Shown here piece by piece: positions 1 to 8,749 of a stretch of 64,000 nt of DNA (positions are counted from its first letter, which is position 1; every line of letters begins with the position of its first letter). The stretch is taken from contig JAEYOP010000030.1 in the NCBI GenBank assembly GCA_023411575.1, forward strand, positions 124,001-188,000, read 5' to 3'. This DNA is from Bacillota bacterium. GTDB lineage: Bacteria; Bacillota; Clostridia; Acetivibrionales; DTU013. Below the pieces are notes generated by a model. It did no database searches and was not told where the DNA came from. It was given only the letters and a program-made list of their open reading frames with translations. Position numbers and translations under genes: made by a program.

Positions 1-1590
1 GCCGCCCCGGCCGCCCGGGTACCAGGCCTGCACGATGGCAGGCACATGCTCATCCGCCCAGCCGACGGCCAGGGCGCTTCCGGCCAGCAGCACCAGCACC
101 ACCGGCTTGCCCACTGCACATACCTTTTCCAGCAGGTCCTGCTGCCGGCCGGGCAAGTTCAGGTGCAGCTTGTCGCCGCTGGCATACTCGTTGGAGGTAT
201 CACCTTCCTCGCCTTCGATCGTTGCGTCCAGGCCCAGGCAAAGGACCACCACATCGGACCTTTCGGCGACGGACAGGGCTTCCGCAAGCCGGTCGTCCGG
301 CTCGCTCAACCCGGATACCCTGTTCCTGTACAGATGGCAGCCTTCGGCGTAGAAAATCCGGACATCCTTGCCTGCGGCGGCGCGTATTCCGTCCAGCACG
401 GTGACGTGCCGGTCCGAGGTGCCGAAATAGTTGCCCTCAAGAGCCGTCCTGCTGTCCGCGTTGGGGCCGATGACACCGATGGACTTGAGCTTTGTCCGGT
501 CCAGCGGGAGCAGGCCGTCGTTCTTTAACAGAACGAGGGACTTTTCGGCCACCTTCACGGCAAAATCGCTGTGCCGGTCGCAACTGACGACTTCGTAGGG
601 CGTACCGGTAAACGGTACCTTTTCGGGATCATCGAACATGCCGAGCTTCATTCGGCTGACAAACAGCCGGACCAGGGAGCGGTCGATGGTTTCTTCCTTT
701 ACCAGGCCTTCCTTGTGGGCGATCAGGAGGTTGCCGTACAGGTTGCCGCAATTGGTGTCGCAGCCGCTGTTGACAGCCAGGGCGCAGGATTCCGGAGCCG
801 TCTTCGTGACCATGTGCCCCTCGTGGAAATCTTTGATGGCCCAGCAGTCGGAGGTGACATGGCCCTGGAAGCCCCATTCGTCGCGGAGGATGTCCTGCAG
901 CAGGGTCTTGCTTCCGCAGCAGGGTTCGCCGTTGGTCCGGTTGTAGGCCCCCATGACGGCTTCGACGCCGGCCTCCTGGACCAGTTCCTTGAAGGCGGGC
1001 AGGTAGGTTTCGCGCAGGTCCTTCGGGGAGGCGACGGCGTCGAACTGGTGCCGCTCGCTTTCCGGGCCGCTGTGAACGGCGAAATGCTTGGCGCAGGCGG
1101 CGGCCTTCAGGTATTTTTTATCCTTTCCCTGGATTCCTTTGACAAAGGCGACGCCGAGCCTGCCGGTGAGATAGGGGTCCTCCCCGTAGGTTTCATGGCC
1201 GCGGCCCCATCGGGGGTCCCGGAAAATATTGATGTTCGGCGACCAGAAGGTCAGTCCCTTGTAAATGTCCCGGTCGCCCTGGCGGACGCTTTCGTGGTAT
1301 TTGGCCCTGCCTTCCGTGGAAATGACATCGGCTATTTCATAGAGAAGGTTTTCATCAAAGGTTGCCGCCATGCCGATGGCCTGCGGAAACACCGTCGCCG
1401 TGCCGGCTCTTGCCACGCCGTGCAGCGCCTCGTTCCACCAGTTGTAGGCCGGAATGCCCAGCCGGGGAACGGCAGGTGATTTATGCAGCATCTGGGTGAC
1501 CTTTTCCTCCAGCGTCATTCTGGAAACCAGGTCCTTGGCCCGTTCTTCGAAACCGAGGCTTTGATCCAGGTATTTGGGTTCTGTGGACAT
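1..1590 (-). CDS. Glycoside hydrolase family 3 beta-glycosidase, C-terminus outside window
   Basis: Retaining beta-glycosidase, probably a beta-glucosidase or beta-xylosidase, that removes terminal sugars from oligosaccharides. The 530 visible residues start at an ATG at 1590 behind AAGGAGG and run off the window edge without a stop. They cover the N-terminal TIM barrel, with the PNINIFRDPRWGRG stretch near residues 118-131, KH at 168-169 and the nucleophile Asp248 in VTSDCWAI, and the start of the second alpha/beta domain (about 370 onward). There is no signal peptide, so it should be cytoplasmic. The plant/clostridial xylosidase-like RDPRWGRGHETYGEDP segment leans towards beta-xylosidase, but substrate cannot be settled from sequence. 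It is transcribed divergently from metA. Confidence 0.93.
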   Translation of the reverse strand, partial: MSTEPKYLDQSLGFEERAKDLVSRMTLEEKVTQMLHKSPAVPRLGIPAYNWWNEALHGVARAGTATVFPQAIGMAATFDENLLYEIADVISTEGRAKYHESVRQGDRDIYKGLTFWSPNINIFRDPRWGRGHETYGEDPYLTGRLGVAFVKGIQGKDKKYLKAAACAKHFAVHSGPESERHQFDAVASPKDLRETYLPAFKELVQEAGVEAVMGAYNRTNGEPCCGSKTLLQDILRDEWGFQGHVTSDCWAIKDFHEGHMVTKTAPESCALAVNSGCDTNCGNLYGNLLIAHKEGLVKEETIDRSLVRLFVSRMKLGMFDDPEKVPFTGTPYEVVSCDRHSDFAVKVAEKSLVLLKNDGLLPLDRTKLKSIGVIGPNADSRTALEGNYFGTSDRHVTVLDGIRAAAGKDVRIFYAEGCHLYRNRVSGLSEPDDRLAEALSVAERSDVVVLCLGLDATIEGEEGDTSNEYASGDKLHLNLPGRQQDLLEKVCAVGKPVVLVLLAGSALAVGWADEHVPAIVQAWYPGGRGG

Positions 1591-1726
1591 TGTCAATCCT
1601 CCTTGCATTTCATATCGTTTTCTGTTTATATGGTTCGTATGCAGATCATTTTGCACTTCCTACCTGTAATCATAGCGGCTTTTTTCAGGGAATTCGCGCC
1701 ATTTTTTGCTTAGGACTGTACAATTT

Positions 1727-1756
1727 TTGCTCTGGGACGAATATTTATGGTATAAT
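1727..1756 (+). promoter_or_regulatory. Putative metA promoter
   Basis: TTGCTC at 1727-1732 and a perfect TATAAT at 1751-1756 with an 18-bp spacer, about 40 bp before the metA start. I looked for a SAM riboswitch or T-box in the roughly 200-bp gap and saw neither. Confidence 0.6.
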
Positions 1757-1797
1757 ACTGAATTAATAATTTATTGCACTGCAAAGGTGGAGAATCA

Positions 1798-2715
1798 ATG
1801 CCGATTAAAATTCCAGATACGCTGCCGGCGGCGGAGGTGCTGTCCGGGGAAAATATATTCGTGATGTCGGAGGCGAGAGCGGCGCACCAGGATATCCGGC
1901 CGCTGAGCATCGCCCTTTTGAACCTGATGCCCACGAAAATTACGACGGAAACCCAGCTGCTCCGGCTGATCGGAAATACTCCGATTCAGGTGGACGTCAC
2001 CTTCCTGCATCCGGAATCCTACAAGCCCAAGAATACGCCCGAAGAGCATCTCTTGAAGTTTTACAATACCTTCAGCGAGATCCGGGATAAAAAATTCGAC
2101 GGTCTGATCATCACCGGCGCTCCGGTGGAGCAAATGCCCTTCGAAGAGGTCGATTACTGGGACGAACTTGTGGAAATCATGAACTGGAGTCTTCACAACG
2201 TCTATTCCACCTTCCATATCTGCTGGGGTGCGCAGGCGGGCCTGTACCACCACTACGGCGTTCCCAAATATTCGATCCCGGAGAAAATGTCCGGCGTTTA
2301 CGAACACAAGGTCACCAGGCAGAATGTGATGCTGCTCAGGGGCTTCGACGAGAGCTTCTACGCCCCCCATTCCAGGCATACGGAAATCCGGCGGGCGGAT
2401 ATCGAAAGAGTGCCTGGGCTCCATATTCTTTCCGAGTCGGAGGAAGCCGGCGTGTATATCGTGTCGGCCCTTCAGGGGAGACAGATTTTTGTAACGGGGC
2501 ATTCGGAATATGACCCGCTGACCCTAAAGGGGGAATATGAACGGGATCTGTGCAGGGGCATGAACCCGATCGTTCCGAAATACTATTTCCAGGACAACGA
2601 CCCTGCCAGGCCGCCTGTCGTAAGGTGGAGGGCCCATGCGAACCTGCTTTACGCAAACTGGCTCAACTATTACGTATATCAGGAGACCCCCTTCGATCTG
2701 ACGGAATTGAAATAG
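1798..2715 (+). CDS. metA: Homoserine O-acyltransferase (MetA family)
   Basis: Transfers an acyl group (acetyl in most Firmicutes, succinyl in enterobacteria) from acyl-CoA to the homoserine hydroxyl, the first committed step of methionine synthesis; cytoplasmic. The 305-residue protein starts MPIKIPDTLPA, the usual family N-terminus, and contains the FHICWGAQAGLYHHYG block with the active-site Cys and the GHSEYD block with the His and Glu. The ATG at 1798 follows AAAGGTGG at a normal distance; an upstream in-frame ATG at 1774 lacks a ribosome site. The gene stands alone between its own promoter and a terminator, so it is probably monocistronic. Confidence 0.95.
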   Translation: MPIKIPDTLPAAEVLSGENIFVMSEARAAHQDIRPLSIALLNLMPTKITTETQLLRLIGNTPIQVDVTFLHPESYKPKNTPEEHLLKFYNTFSEIRDKKFDGLIITGAPVEQMPFEEVDYWDELVEIMNWSLHNVYSTFHICWGAQAGLYHHYGVPKYSIPEKMSGVYEHKVTRQNVMLLRGFDESFYAPHSRHTEIRRADIERVPGLHILSESEEAGVYIVSALQGRQIFVTGHSEYDPLTLKGEYERDLCRGMNPIVPKYYFQDNDPARPPVVRWRAHANLLYANWLNYYVYQETPFDLTELK

Positions 2716-2741
2716 GGCCTGATGGGATCACAATAAATACG

Positions 2742-2784
2742 AAAGCCGCTCCGGTGTGTCAGCACTTGTCCGAAGCGGCTTTTT
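2742..2784 (+). terminator. Rho-independent terminator after metA
   Basis: Stem AAAGCCGCTCCGG pairs with CCGAAGCGGCTTT (one mismatch) around a 15-nt loop and is followed by T residues. It lies between convergent genes and may work in both directions. Confidence 0.85.
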
Positions 2785-2805
2785 CATGCTAAGCAATTGG
2801 AAGCG

Positions 2806-3216
2806 TCATCCGTTGACGCTGGCGCTGGAGGAGCCGGAAAGGGTCTTTTTCAGCACGAGGTAGCCGAGACCTCCGAAAACCAATGCGGCTAAGAGGGAAC
2901 TAAAGGAAAAATAATGCCCATAGCCGAAAAGCCCGATGATTATGCTAATTACCTGAATCGCCGCATAGCCGAGCAATCCGATGTACAGGAACTGCTCCTT
3001 CAGGTTGGCATAAGTGAGAAGCAGACCGAGAATGAATACCCAGTACGACAGAGCAATGATCAATCCACCGAAATTGATGCCGAAAATGTAACTCAGGAGA
3101 ATAATTGCCAATCCCGCGAAAAGCAGAACCATATCAATGGGGAGAAGGATTTTGAAAATCTTGTTCGTACTGAAGAACGCCCTCAACTCGCTGCTGATGT
3201 TTGAATAAGTGTTCAT
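2806..3216 (-). CDS. Small four-helix membrane protein, unknown function
   Basis: 136 residues with four hydrophobic segments (roughly 25-45, 52-70, 78-95 and 103-120) and a short soluble N-terminus, so an integral inner-membrane protein. I do not recognise a family signature. The ATG at 3216 sits 8 nt from GGAAGGAG; a TTG two codons upstream would be too close to that site. It is convergent with metA and divergent from the GH94 gene, with an AT-rich shared upstream region. The Ser-rich C-terminus is probably disordered. Confidence 0.75.
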   Translation of the reverse strand: MNTYSNISSELRAFFSTNKIFKILLPIDMVLLFAGLAIILLSYIFGINFGGLIIALSYWVFILGLLLTYANLKEQFLYIGLLGYAAIQVISIIIGLFGYGHYFSFSSLLAALVFGGLGYLVLKKTLSGSSSASVNG

Positions 3217-3296
3217 ACGCAACGCTCCTTCCAGAATAATGATTTGGGTGGGATAAATGAAATTCCTGCAAAATTCAATTATATTATATAGAATAG

Positions 3297-3325
3297 TTCA
3301 CCATTTATCAATTTTATTATATAAT
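3297..3325 (+). promoter_or_regulatory. Putative promoter of the GH94 gene
   Basis: TTCACC at 3297-3302 and TATAAT at 3320-3325 with a 17-bp spacer, in a strongly AT-rich stretch before the GH94 start. Confidence 0.55.
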
Positions 3326-3329
3326 TATT

Positions 3330-3343
3330 TCCATTCGAATGGA
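3330..3343. promoter_or_regulatory. 14-bp perfect palindrome, possible operator
   Basis: TCCATTCGAATGGA is a perfect palindrome with a CG centre, placed just downstream of the -10 box at 3320-3325, where a repressor would block transcription of the GH94 gene. CG-centred palindromes are typical of LacI-family operators; which regulator binds is unknown. Confidence 0.45.
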
Positions 3344-3378
3344 CGGATGTAAGAAACGGTATATGGAGGGTAATTTTT

Positions 3379-5733
3379 ATGAAGTTCGGGTACTTTGACG
3401 ACAGGGCCCGCGAGTATGTCGTAACGAGGCCGGATACGCCCACGCCATGGATCAATTACATCGGCAGCGGGAAATACGGAGGCATTGTTTCGAACACGGG
3501 CGGCGGATACAGCTTTCACAAGGATCCGCAGAACCGGAGGATCACGCGGTACCGGTACAACAGCATACCGATGGACAGGCCCGGCCGGTATATTTACATC
3601 CGGGACGCGGTTACAGGGAAATATTGGAACCCCGGCTTCCAGCCGTCCGGCACAAAGCTGGACAGCTATTCCTGCAGGCACGGCATGGGCTATACGGTGC
3701 TGGAAGGCGAGTACAAGGGAGTCACCGCAAGCCTCACCTATTTCGTGCCGGATGACAGGGACTTTGAAATCTGGCTGCTGAAGGTGAGCAATGTCTGGAA
3801 CGTTCCCAAAAAGCTGCAAATATTCAGCTATGCGGAATTCTGCTTCTGGGATGCGATTCTGGACCAACAGAATGTGGACTGGGCGCAGCAGATCAACCAG
3901 GGCCGCCACGACAACGGCATTATTACCTGGTATCCCCATCACGTGGACAACAACGCCTCCTTCTTCGCCACCAGCGGGGTGGTCAGCAGCTTCGATACGA
4001 ATCTGGAGACCTTTATCGGCCGGTACCGTTCCGAGGCCAATCCCATCGCCGTCGAACAGGGCGCCTGCTCCAATTCCATTTCCTACAGGACCAATGGCGT
4101 CGGCGCCTTCTGCAATGAAATGGAACTGCAGGCGGGTGAGACAAAGGAACTGGTATTCCTGCTGGGCCACACGGAGAACAGGGCAGAGGTCCGGAAGGAA
4201 ATCCAGGCTTACCTGGAGCCCGCGGCGGCAAACGCCGCGTTGAAGCGCCTGAACGCCCATTGGGACGAATACATCGGGAAGCTCAGCGTGGACACGCCGG
4301 ATAGGGATATGAACCTTTTCGTGAATCTGTGGAATCAATACCAGTGCAAGACGACCTTCAACTGGTCCAGGTTCGTCTCCCTTTACCAGCTTGGACTGGG
4401 CAGGGGAATGGGAATCCGGGACAGCGCCCAGGACACCCTCGGCGTCATGCATACCATTCCCGATCAGGCCAGAGGGCTTATTGTCAAGCTGCTCCAGTGC
4501 CAATACACGGACGGACGCGCCTACCACCTGTTCTTCCCGCTGACCGGGGAGGGCGGAGTCGGGGATGCTCCCGTCAAAAAGTTCGACTGGTATTCCGACG
4601 ACCACCTGTGGCTGATCCTGGCAGTCAACGCCTATGTCAAGGAAACGGGCGACTTTGCCTTCCTGGAGGAAATGGTCCGCTACAACGACAAGAAGACGGA
4701 GGCCACGGTCTGGGAACATCTGTGCAAGGCGCTGGAATTCACGGACTATTACAAAGGACCCCATAAGATCGCGCTGGCGGGCCGCGCCGACTGGAACGAC
4801 ACGTTGAATCTGGATACCGGAAAGGGCGTTGCGGAAAGCGTATTTACGTCCATGCTGTTCTGCAGAGCGGCGATGGAAATGATCGAGCTTTGCTCCTATC
4901 TGGAGAGAAAACAGGATAAGGCAAAATTCGAAAGCATGTATGAGCAGATGAAGGATGCCATCAACGAAACCTGCTGGGACGGCGAGTGGTACAAGAGGGC
5001 GTTCGACGATGAAAGCAAGCCGCTGGGCTCGAAGGAGAACACCTTCGGAAAGATTTTCATCAATTCGCAGTCTTGGGCGATTCTGGGTGGAGTGACGGAC
5101 GGCAAGCGCGCCCGCATCTGCCTGGATTCGGTGAAGGAGCACCTCAATACGAAATACGGAATCGTGGCGATGTATCCTGCCTACAATCATTATGAAGACG
5201 GCAAGGGCGGGATCACCACCTATCCTCCGGGAGCAAAGGAGAACGGGGGAATCTTCTGCCACACGAACCCCTGGGTGATGATCGCCGAGGTCCTGGAAGG
5301 CAACGGGGATCAGGCGTTCGAATATTACAAGCAGATCCTGCCGGCCAGGCGGAACGAAGAGGCCGAGCACTTCGAGGTGGAACCCTACGTCTATCCGCAG
5401 AACATTCTCGGCAAGGAGCACCCCCAGTTCGGCATCGCCAGGAATTCGTGGCTCAGCGGAACCGCCGCATGGAACATGGTCGCGTCAAGCCAGTATATCC
5501 TGGGCATACGCCCCGGATACGACTGCCTTGTGGTAGATCCCTGCATTCCTTCCGCCTGGGACGGCTTCAGGGCAAAGAGGGTATTCCGCGGAGCTACCTA
5601 TGAAATAGAAGTGAAGAATCCCTCCCACGTGAACTGTGGTGTGAAGCGGATTACTGTAAACGGCAAGGAAGTGAAAAAAATAGCAGCACAGCCTGCTGGC
5701 AGCAAAGTGCAGGTAGTCGTGGAACTGGGTTGA
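3379..5733 (+). CDS. GH94 disaccharide phosphorylase, probably cellobiose phosphorylase
   Basis: Cytoplasmic inverting phosphorylase that would split a beta-linked disaccharide with phosphate to give alpha-glucose 1-phosphate and a free sugar, saving ATP. At 784 residues it has the usual length. The N-terminus (MKFGYFDDRAREYVVT, then TPWINYIGS) and the RITRYRYN block follow cellobiose phosphorylases closely; SDDHLWLILA and GRADWND (about 468-474, holding the general acid) are the catalytic-barrel motifs, with GTAAWN and DPCIPSAWDG near the end. ATG follows ATGGAGGG. It has its own promoter and terminator. Cellobiose is the best guess; other GH94 substrates (cellodextrin, laminaribiose) cannot be excluded. 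Confidence 0.92.
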   Translation: MKFGYFDDRAREYVVTRPDTPTPWINYIGSGKYGGIVSNTGGGYSFHKDPQNRRITRYRYNSIPMDRPGRYIYIRDAVTGKYWNPGFQPSGTKLDSYSCRHGMGYTVLEGEYKGVTASLTYFVPDDRDFEIWLLKVSNVWNVPKKLQIFSYAEFCFWDAILDQQNVDWAQQINQGRHDNGIITWYPHHVDNNASFFATSGVVSSFDTNLETFIGRYRSEANPIAVEQGACSNSISYRTNGVGAFCNEMELQAGETKELVFLLGHTENRAEVRKEIQAYLEPAAANAALKRLNAHWDEYIGKLSVDTPDRDMNLFVNLWNQYQCKTTFNWSRFVSLYQLGLGRGMGIRDSAQDTLGVMHTIPDQARGLIVKLLQCQYTDGRAYHLFFPLTGEGGVGDAPVKKFDWYSDDHLWLILAVNAYVKETGDFAFLEEMVRYNDKKTEATVWEHLCKALEFTDYYKGPHKIALAGRADWNDTLNLDTGKGVAESVFTSMLFCRAAMEMIELCSYLERKQDKAKFESMYEQMKDAINETCWDGEWYKRAFDDESKPLGSKENTFGKIFINSQSWAILGGVTDGKRARICLDSVKEHLNTKYGIVAMYPAYNHYEDGKGGITTYPPGAKENGGIFCHTNPWVMIAEVLEGNGDQAFEYYKQILPARRNEEAEHFEVEPYVYPQNILGKEHPQFGIARNSWLSGTAAWNMVASSQYILGIRPGYDCLVVDPCIPSAWDGFRAKRVFRGATYEIEVKNPSHVNCGVKRITVNGKEVKKIAAQPAGSKVQVVVELG

Positions 5734-5796
5734 GGCCGCAATCAATCTGGAGCTGTGGCTAAATAAAACCGCTGCAAATGAACTTGCCGCATAACG

Positions 5797-5843
5797 AAAC
5801 CGGGGCAGGTCGGCGCGTTAAACCGCTGATCCCCCGGTTTTTT
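5797..5843 (+). terminator. Rho-independent terminator after the GH94 gene
   Basis: AAACCGGGG and CCCCGGTTT form a nine-base stem followed by six T residues. It is placed between convergent genes. Confidence 0.85.
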
Positions 5844-5857
5844 ATGTCTTGCCCGAC

Positions 5858-6148
5858 TTAGCGCGTGCCATTGATCAAATTGTCCAGCAGTTCCACATAT
5901 TCTTTGAACTGTTCTTTGCCGAATCCAGTCAGTTCATAGGTGGTGCAGGGCCTTTTTGCAATGAACTCCTTTTTTACATCGATATAGCCCAGCTCCTCCA
6001 GCCTGGACATATGAACGCTCAGGTTGCCGTCGGTGGCATCCGTGAGCTCCTTTATCTGCCGGAAGGTTTTTGGCCCGCCTAGAAGCGCTGCGATGACGGC
6101 GATCCTGATTTTTGACTGAAAGCTTTCCGGAATGGAGTGGATATCCAT
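5858..6148 (-). CDS. Winged-helix transcriptional regulator, ArsR/MarR-like
   Basis: 96-residue single-domain winged-helix protein: a helix-turn-helix region (KTFRQIKELTDATDGNLSVHMSRLEELGYI) and a wing (KPCTTYELT-like turn), the arrangement of small regulators that bind as dimers to palindromes. ATG at 6148 follows AGGAGGAATTGAG. It is the last gene of a three-gene operon, starting inside the stop region of the membrane-protein gene before it, so the two are probably translationally coupled. A 19-bp palindrome over the operon's promoter is its likely target. No metal-binding Cys motif is visible, so the ligand is unknown. Confidence 0.88.
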   Translation of the reverse strand: MDIHSIPESFQSKIRIAVIAALLGGPKTFRQIKELTDATDGNLSVHMSRLEELGYIDVKKEFIAKRPCTTYELTGFGKEQFKEYVELLDNLINGTR

Positions 6149-6149
6149 C

Positions 6150-6866
6150 TCAATTCCTCCTCGCCCTGCTGAATTCAAGATAACCGCCGACGATCAGGAA
6201 GGTGACCGGTACAATCAAGCTATAGCTTATAACGGAAAATGCGCTGAAAAATTGGCCGTTTTCCGGACCGAATAGAAAGGAAGAGGCGTAGTGCGCCAGT
6301 ATTAACAGCAGGTAGATACAAGCCAGTACACCCGCAAATTTCAGGCGGGAGAAAAGTCTCATGCAAAGCAGTCCGAAGGCGAAGGCAAACAGCAAGCCGC
6401 CTATGTTCCTATAAGGAAGGAAGAATGAATCGATCGGAGTGTAGACCGTGCCAAGGCCATTGCGCCAAACGACACCGCGGTAAGCTTTGAGTATTTCGTC
6501 CAAGTGTACTAAATATCCAAAAGCCTGGGACAAGGTGACATAGGCGACTATTGCCAGCCATACCGCAAGCAGGGGTTTTGTCAACCCGTGCAATCCCTTC
6601 CTCCTTATGGCGAAATAGCTGACCGATGCCGCTCCGGCCGTAAGAACCAGGGGTATTACAATAATGGCCGGGTAGCTTGCGATAATGTCTGTAAGCTCTG
6701 CTTTTAAAGCAAATGCAGCTATCACTCCTATAAATAATACTAAAAACGCCATCCCCCAGCCTATGAATATTTTTCCTAACTGCAGGAGGCCCTCCGTCGT
6801 CATCTCAATCGTTTCCCTAATGGCCTTTACGTCTTTTCCCGCCTTTTCCAATACACACTTATCCAT
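6150..6866 (-). CDS. Multi-pass membrane protein, paralogue of the 6908-7576 product
   Basis: 238 residues: a soluble amphipathic N-terminus (VLEKAGKDVKAIRETIEMTT) followed by about six hydrophobic segments. The N-terminus and first membrane helix (GKIFIGWGMAFLVL) match the neighbouring protein (HKVFIGWGAAFFII), so the two arose by duplication and may form a complex. The stop codon abuts the start of the winged-helix gene. I do not know the family function; the operon layout suggests a sensed or regulated membrane activity. Confidence 0.82.
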   Translation of the reverse strand: MDKCVLEKAGKDVKAIRETIEMTTEGLLQLGKIFIGWGMAFLVLFIGVIAAFALKAELTDIIASYPAIIVIPLVLTAGAASVSYFAIRRKGLHGLTKPLLAVWLAIVAYVTLSQAFGYLVHLDEILKAYRGVVWRNGLGTVYTPIDSFFLPYRNIGGLLFAFAFGLLCMRLFSRLKFAGVLACIYLLLILAHYASSFLFGPENGQFFSAFSVISYSLIVPVTFLIVGGYLEFSRARRN

Positions 6867-6907
6867 AAAAATGCTCCTCGATCATTATCATCATTAATAG
6901 GGCCGAA

Positions 6908-7576
6908 TTATAGAGCCGATGCGGCTTTTTGCCGTGATCTCCTGCCGAGCAAAGCACCGGCTGCCAGCAGAACCAGGGGCGTAACAAGGCTATACAGCAG
7001 CGCGGCCGCAATAGTATCCGCGAATAAGCGCGGCAAAAGGGATGGGACGAAGGAAAGAAGCAGGCAGACCAAAGCGATCAGGCTAAAGGGCTTTACCCGG
7101 GTAAATACGCCTATGCAAAACATTCCGAGGGCGATCATCAGCATGGATATCCCGGGAACAAAATAAGCGTACATGGTCGCGTGCATTAACGCTCCGACAC
7201 CCTCAGGCCAGGCCAGCATATAGACTATTGACGGCATTAATTCGCTATAGAGGAAAATTACCAGCCATAATATCATAAATTGCCTGTTCAAGCCCTCATC
7301 CTGCATATCTCGCCAAAAAACAAGAAAAATTACGACCGAGGATAGGGCCATTAGTAATTTCGGTACAATGGTTAAAAACGGCGCGTTCACCAGGGCATCC
7401 AGCAATCCCGGCCATAAAAGGCATAACAGGTTGCAGGCGGCTCCGATTATAAAAAACGCGGCCCCCCAACCAATAAAAACCTTGTGCATCCGGTTCAGAG
7501 AATCAGTTGAGCGGTCTATTACATTTTTTATAAGTCGGACGTCCTCAACTGCCTTTTCAAGTATTTCATCCTCCAT
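6908..7576 (-). CDS. Multi-pass membrane protein, first gene of a regulator operon
   Basis: 222 residues with a charged N-terminal helix (EILEKAVEDVRLIKNVIDRSTDSL) and six or so membrane segments, ending in a basic tail. Its first 45 residues are clearly homologous to the next gene's product. ATG follows AAGGAGG at a good distance. The operon runs 7576 to 5858 with short gaps and is preceded by a strong promoter overlapped by a palindrome. No catalytic motif is recognisable. Confidence 0.82.
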   Translation of the reverse strand: MEDEILEKAVEDVRLIKNVIDRSTDSLNRMHKVFIGWGAAFFIIGAACNLLCLLWPGLLDALVNAPFLTIVPKLLMALSSVVIFLVFWRDMQDEGLNRQFMILWLVIFLYSELMPSIVYMLAWPEGVGALMHATMYAYFVPGISMLMIALGMFCIGVFTRVKPFSLIALVCLLLSFVPSLLPRLFADTIAAALLYSLVTPLVLLAAGALLGRRSRQKAASAL

Positions 7577-7604
7577 AAAAGCGCCTCCTTCTGCAAAGAC
7601 AAAT

Positions 7605-7623
7605 TACTTTGTTAAACAAAGTA
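7605..7623. promoter_or_regulatory. 19-bp perfect palindrome overlapping the operon promoter
   Basis: TACTTTGTT-A-AACAAAGTA, nine-base arms around one base. It overlaps the -10 box at 7620-7625 and reaches into the transcribed leader, the classic position for autorepression by the operon's own winged-helix protein. Confidence 0.7.
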
Positions 7624-7648
7624 TATAGCGGAACATATTGAATGTCAA
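7620..7648 (-). promoter_or_regulatory. Promoter of the membrane-protein/winged-helix operon
   Basis: Read on the minus strand: consensus TTGACA (7648-7643), a 17-bp spacer and TATACT (7625-7620), about 45 bp before the first start codon. Confidence 0.8.
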
Positions 7649-7753
7649 TATTATCAATATAATATTTGATATACCATTAGGAAGGCGTCGGATATGGCGA
7701 AGCGAGGATTTGGCCAGGCCGGCCAGGCCGTCAGGCTTATCCGCCAGGACGGT

Positions 7754-8632
7754 CTAAACCGCCTTGCGGTATTTAGACGGGGTGACGCCCATATAGTGCT
7801 TGAAAGTGCCAATGAAATAGCTAAGATTGTCGAAGCCCACATCCATGGCGATTTCAAGCACTTTCAGCTCCGTGTCCTTCAATAGCCTTGCCGCCCTGCT
7901 GATCCTGTAATAATTCAGGTATTCCACGGGCGTCCTTTTGAAGTACTGCTTGAAAAGCCTGCAAAAATGGCCTTCGCTTATGTTGAGGTGGGCGGCGATA
8001 TCCATGGTGCTGAGCTTTTTTGCAGAATTGTCCTGCATGAATTTCAGTGCTTTTTTCAGTTTTTCGATCCGGTAGCTGTCCGGGTTGCTTTCGGAGGTTG
8101 GCAGAACCGCCGTACTGTTCCGGACGACCAGCGAAAAGACCCGGTACAGGTCCGATTTTACCGTCATCTCATAGGCCGGTGAATGCTGAAGGGCCGCGTC
8201 CGCGGCTTCGGAAAGCCTTTGCAGCAGTTCGCGCTCCCACTCCTGAGCGCCGGTCAGATGACGGCTGAAGGAATACCGGCTTTTTATCAGGGGATCCAGG
8301 TATTTGGTCTGGATCAGGTCGAAGGAGCCGTTCTGGAGGAGCGCCGTACTGAATACGATCGCCTTGAAGGTGCAGGCGGAACCGTCCACAGGATACCCGG
8401 CATGCAGCTCGCCGCTGTTGATAAAGATCCCCTGGCCGGCCTGCACTTCATAATCGTTGGTATCGATCTGGAAAAGAGCTTTTCCGGAAGTGACCAGCAG
8501 GAATTCCAGCTCTTCATGCCAGTGACAGTCCAGAACGATGCCGGCGCCGGCCGGAATCTCCATGTAATAGGCGTTTAGCGGGAAGGAAATATCGCCGTGC
8601 ACCCGGTTTTCTTTTAATAATTCCCTGTTCAT
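7754..8632 (-). CDS. AraC-family transcriptional regulator
   Basis: 292 residues: an N-terminal cupin-like sugar-sensing domain (about 10-110, with HWHEELEFLLV and GELHAGYP) and a C-terminal double helix-turn-helix (about 190-290) containing LNISEGHFCRLFKQYFKRTPVEYLN and the usual end motif GVTPSKYRK. Such proteins are usually activators of carbohydrate genes that bind next to the -35 box. It is divergent from the GH31 alpha-xylosidase gene with only 117 bp between them, so that gene is the obvious target. Start ATG follows AGGATTTTGAT. Confidence 0.92.
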   Translation of the reverse strand: MNRELLKENRVHGDISFPLNAYYMEIPAGAGIVLDCHWHEELEFLLVTSGKALFQIDTNDYEVQAGQGIFINSGELHAGYPVDGSACTFKAIVFSTALLQNGSFDLIQTKYLDPLIKSRYSFSRHLTGAQEWERELLQRLSEAADAALQHSPAYEMTVKSDLYRVFSLVVRNSTAVLPTSESNPDSYRIEKLKKALKFMQDNSAKKLSTMDIAAHLNISEGHFCRLFKQYFKRTPVEYLNYYRISRAARLLKDTELKVLEIAMDVGFDNLSYFIGTFKHYMGVTPSKYRKAV

Positions 8633-8749
8633 ATCAAAATCCTGTTATTTTTAATCAAAATATTATAAGAAATCCATTTCCATTGTTAATATAATTATAT
8701 TATTCCCGAATAATAAGTTCAACAGGAATTTTGATTTGGAGGGGTTAAG
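8633..8749. promoter_or_regulatory. Divergent AraC/GH31 promoter region
   Basis: 117 bp, very AT-rich, shared by the AraC regulator and the GH31 gene. A TATAAT at 8690-8695 reads towards GH31 but has no good -35 box, which would fit an activator-dependent promoter. A strong ribosome site (GGAGGGG) precedes the GH31 ATG. Confidence 0.45.

Noticed and set aside
1591..1797. SAM riboswitch before metA
   Set aside because: No conserved SAM-I core sequence or terminator in the leader, and the promoter leaves only about 40 nt of leader.
3325..5421. Long open frame (698 codons) antisense to the GH94 gene
   Set aside because: It lies wholly over a gene with clear catalytic motifs, has no ribosome site and its product is rich in random Gly/Pro/Arg-Val patterns; it is a by-product of GC-rich third positions.
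7712..7729. GGCCAGGCC repeated twice in a palindromic block
   Set aside because: Short GC-rich block just after the AraC stop with no T tract and no second occurrence seen; too little to call.
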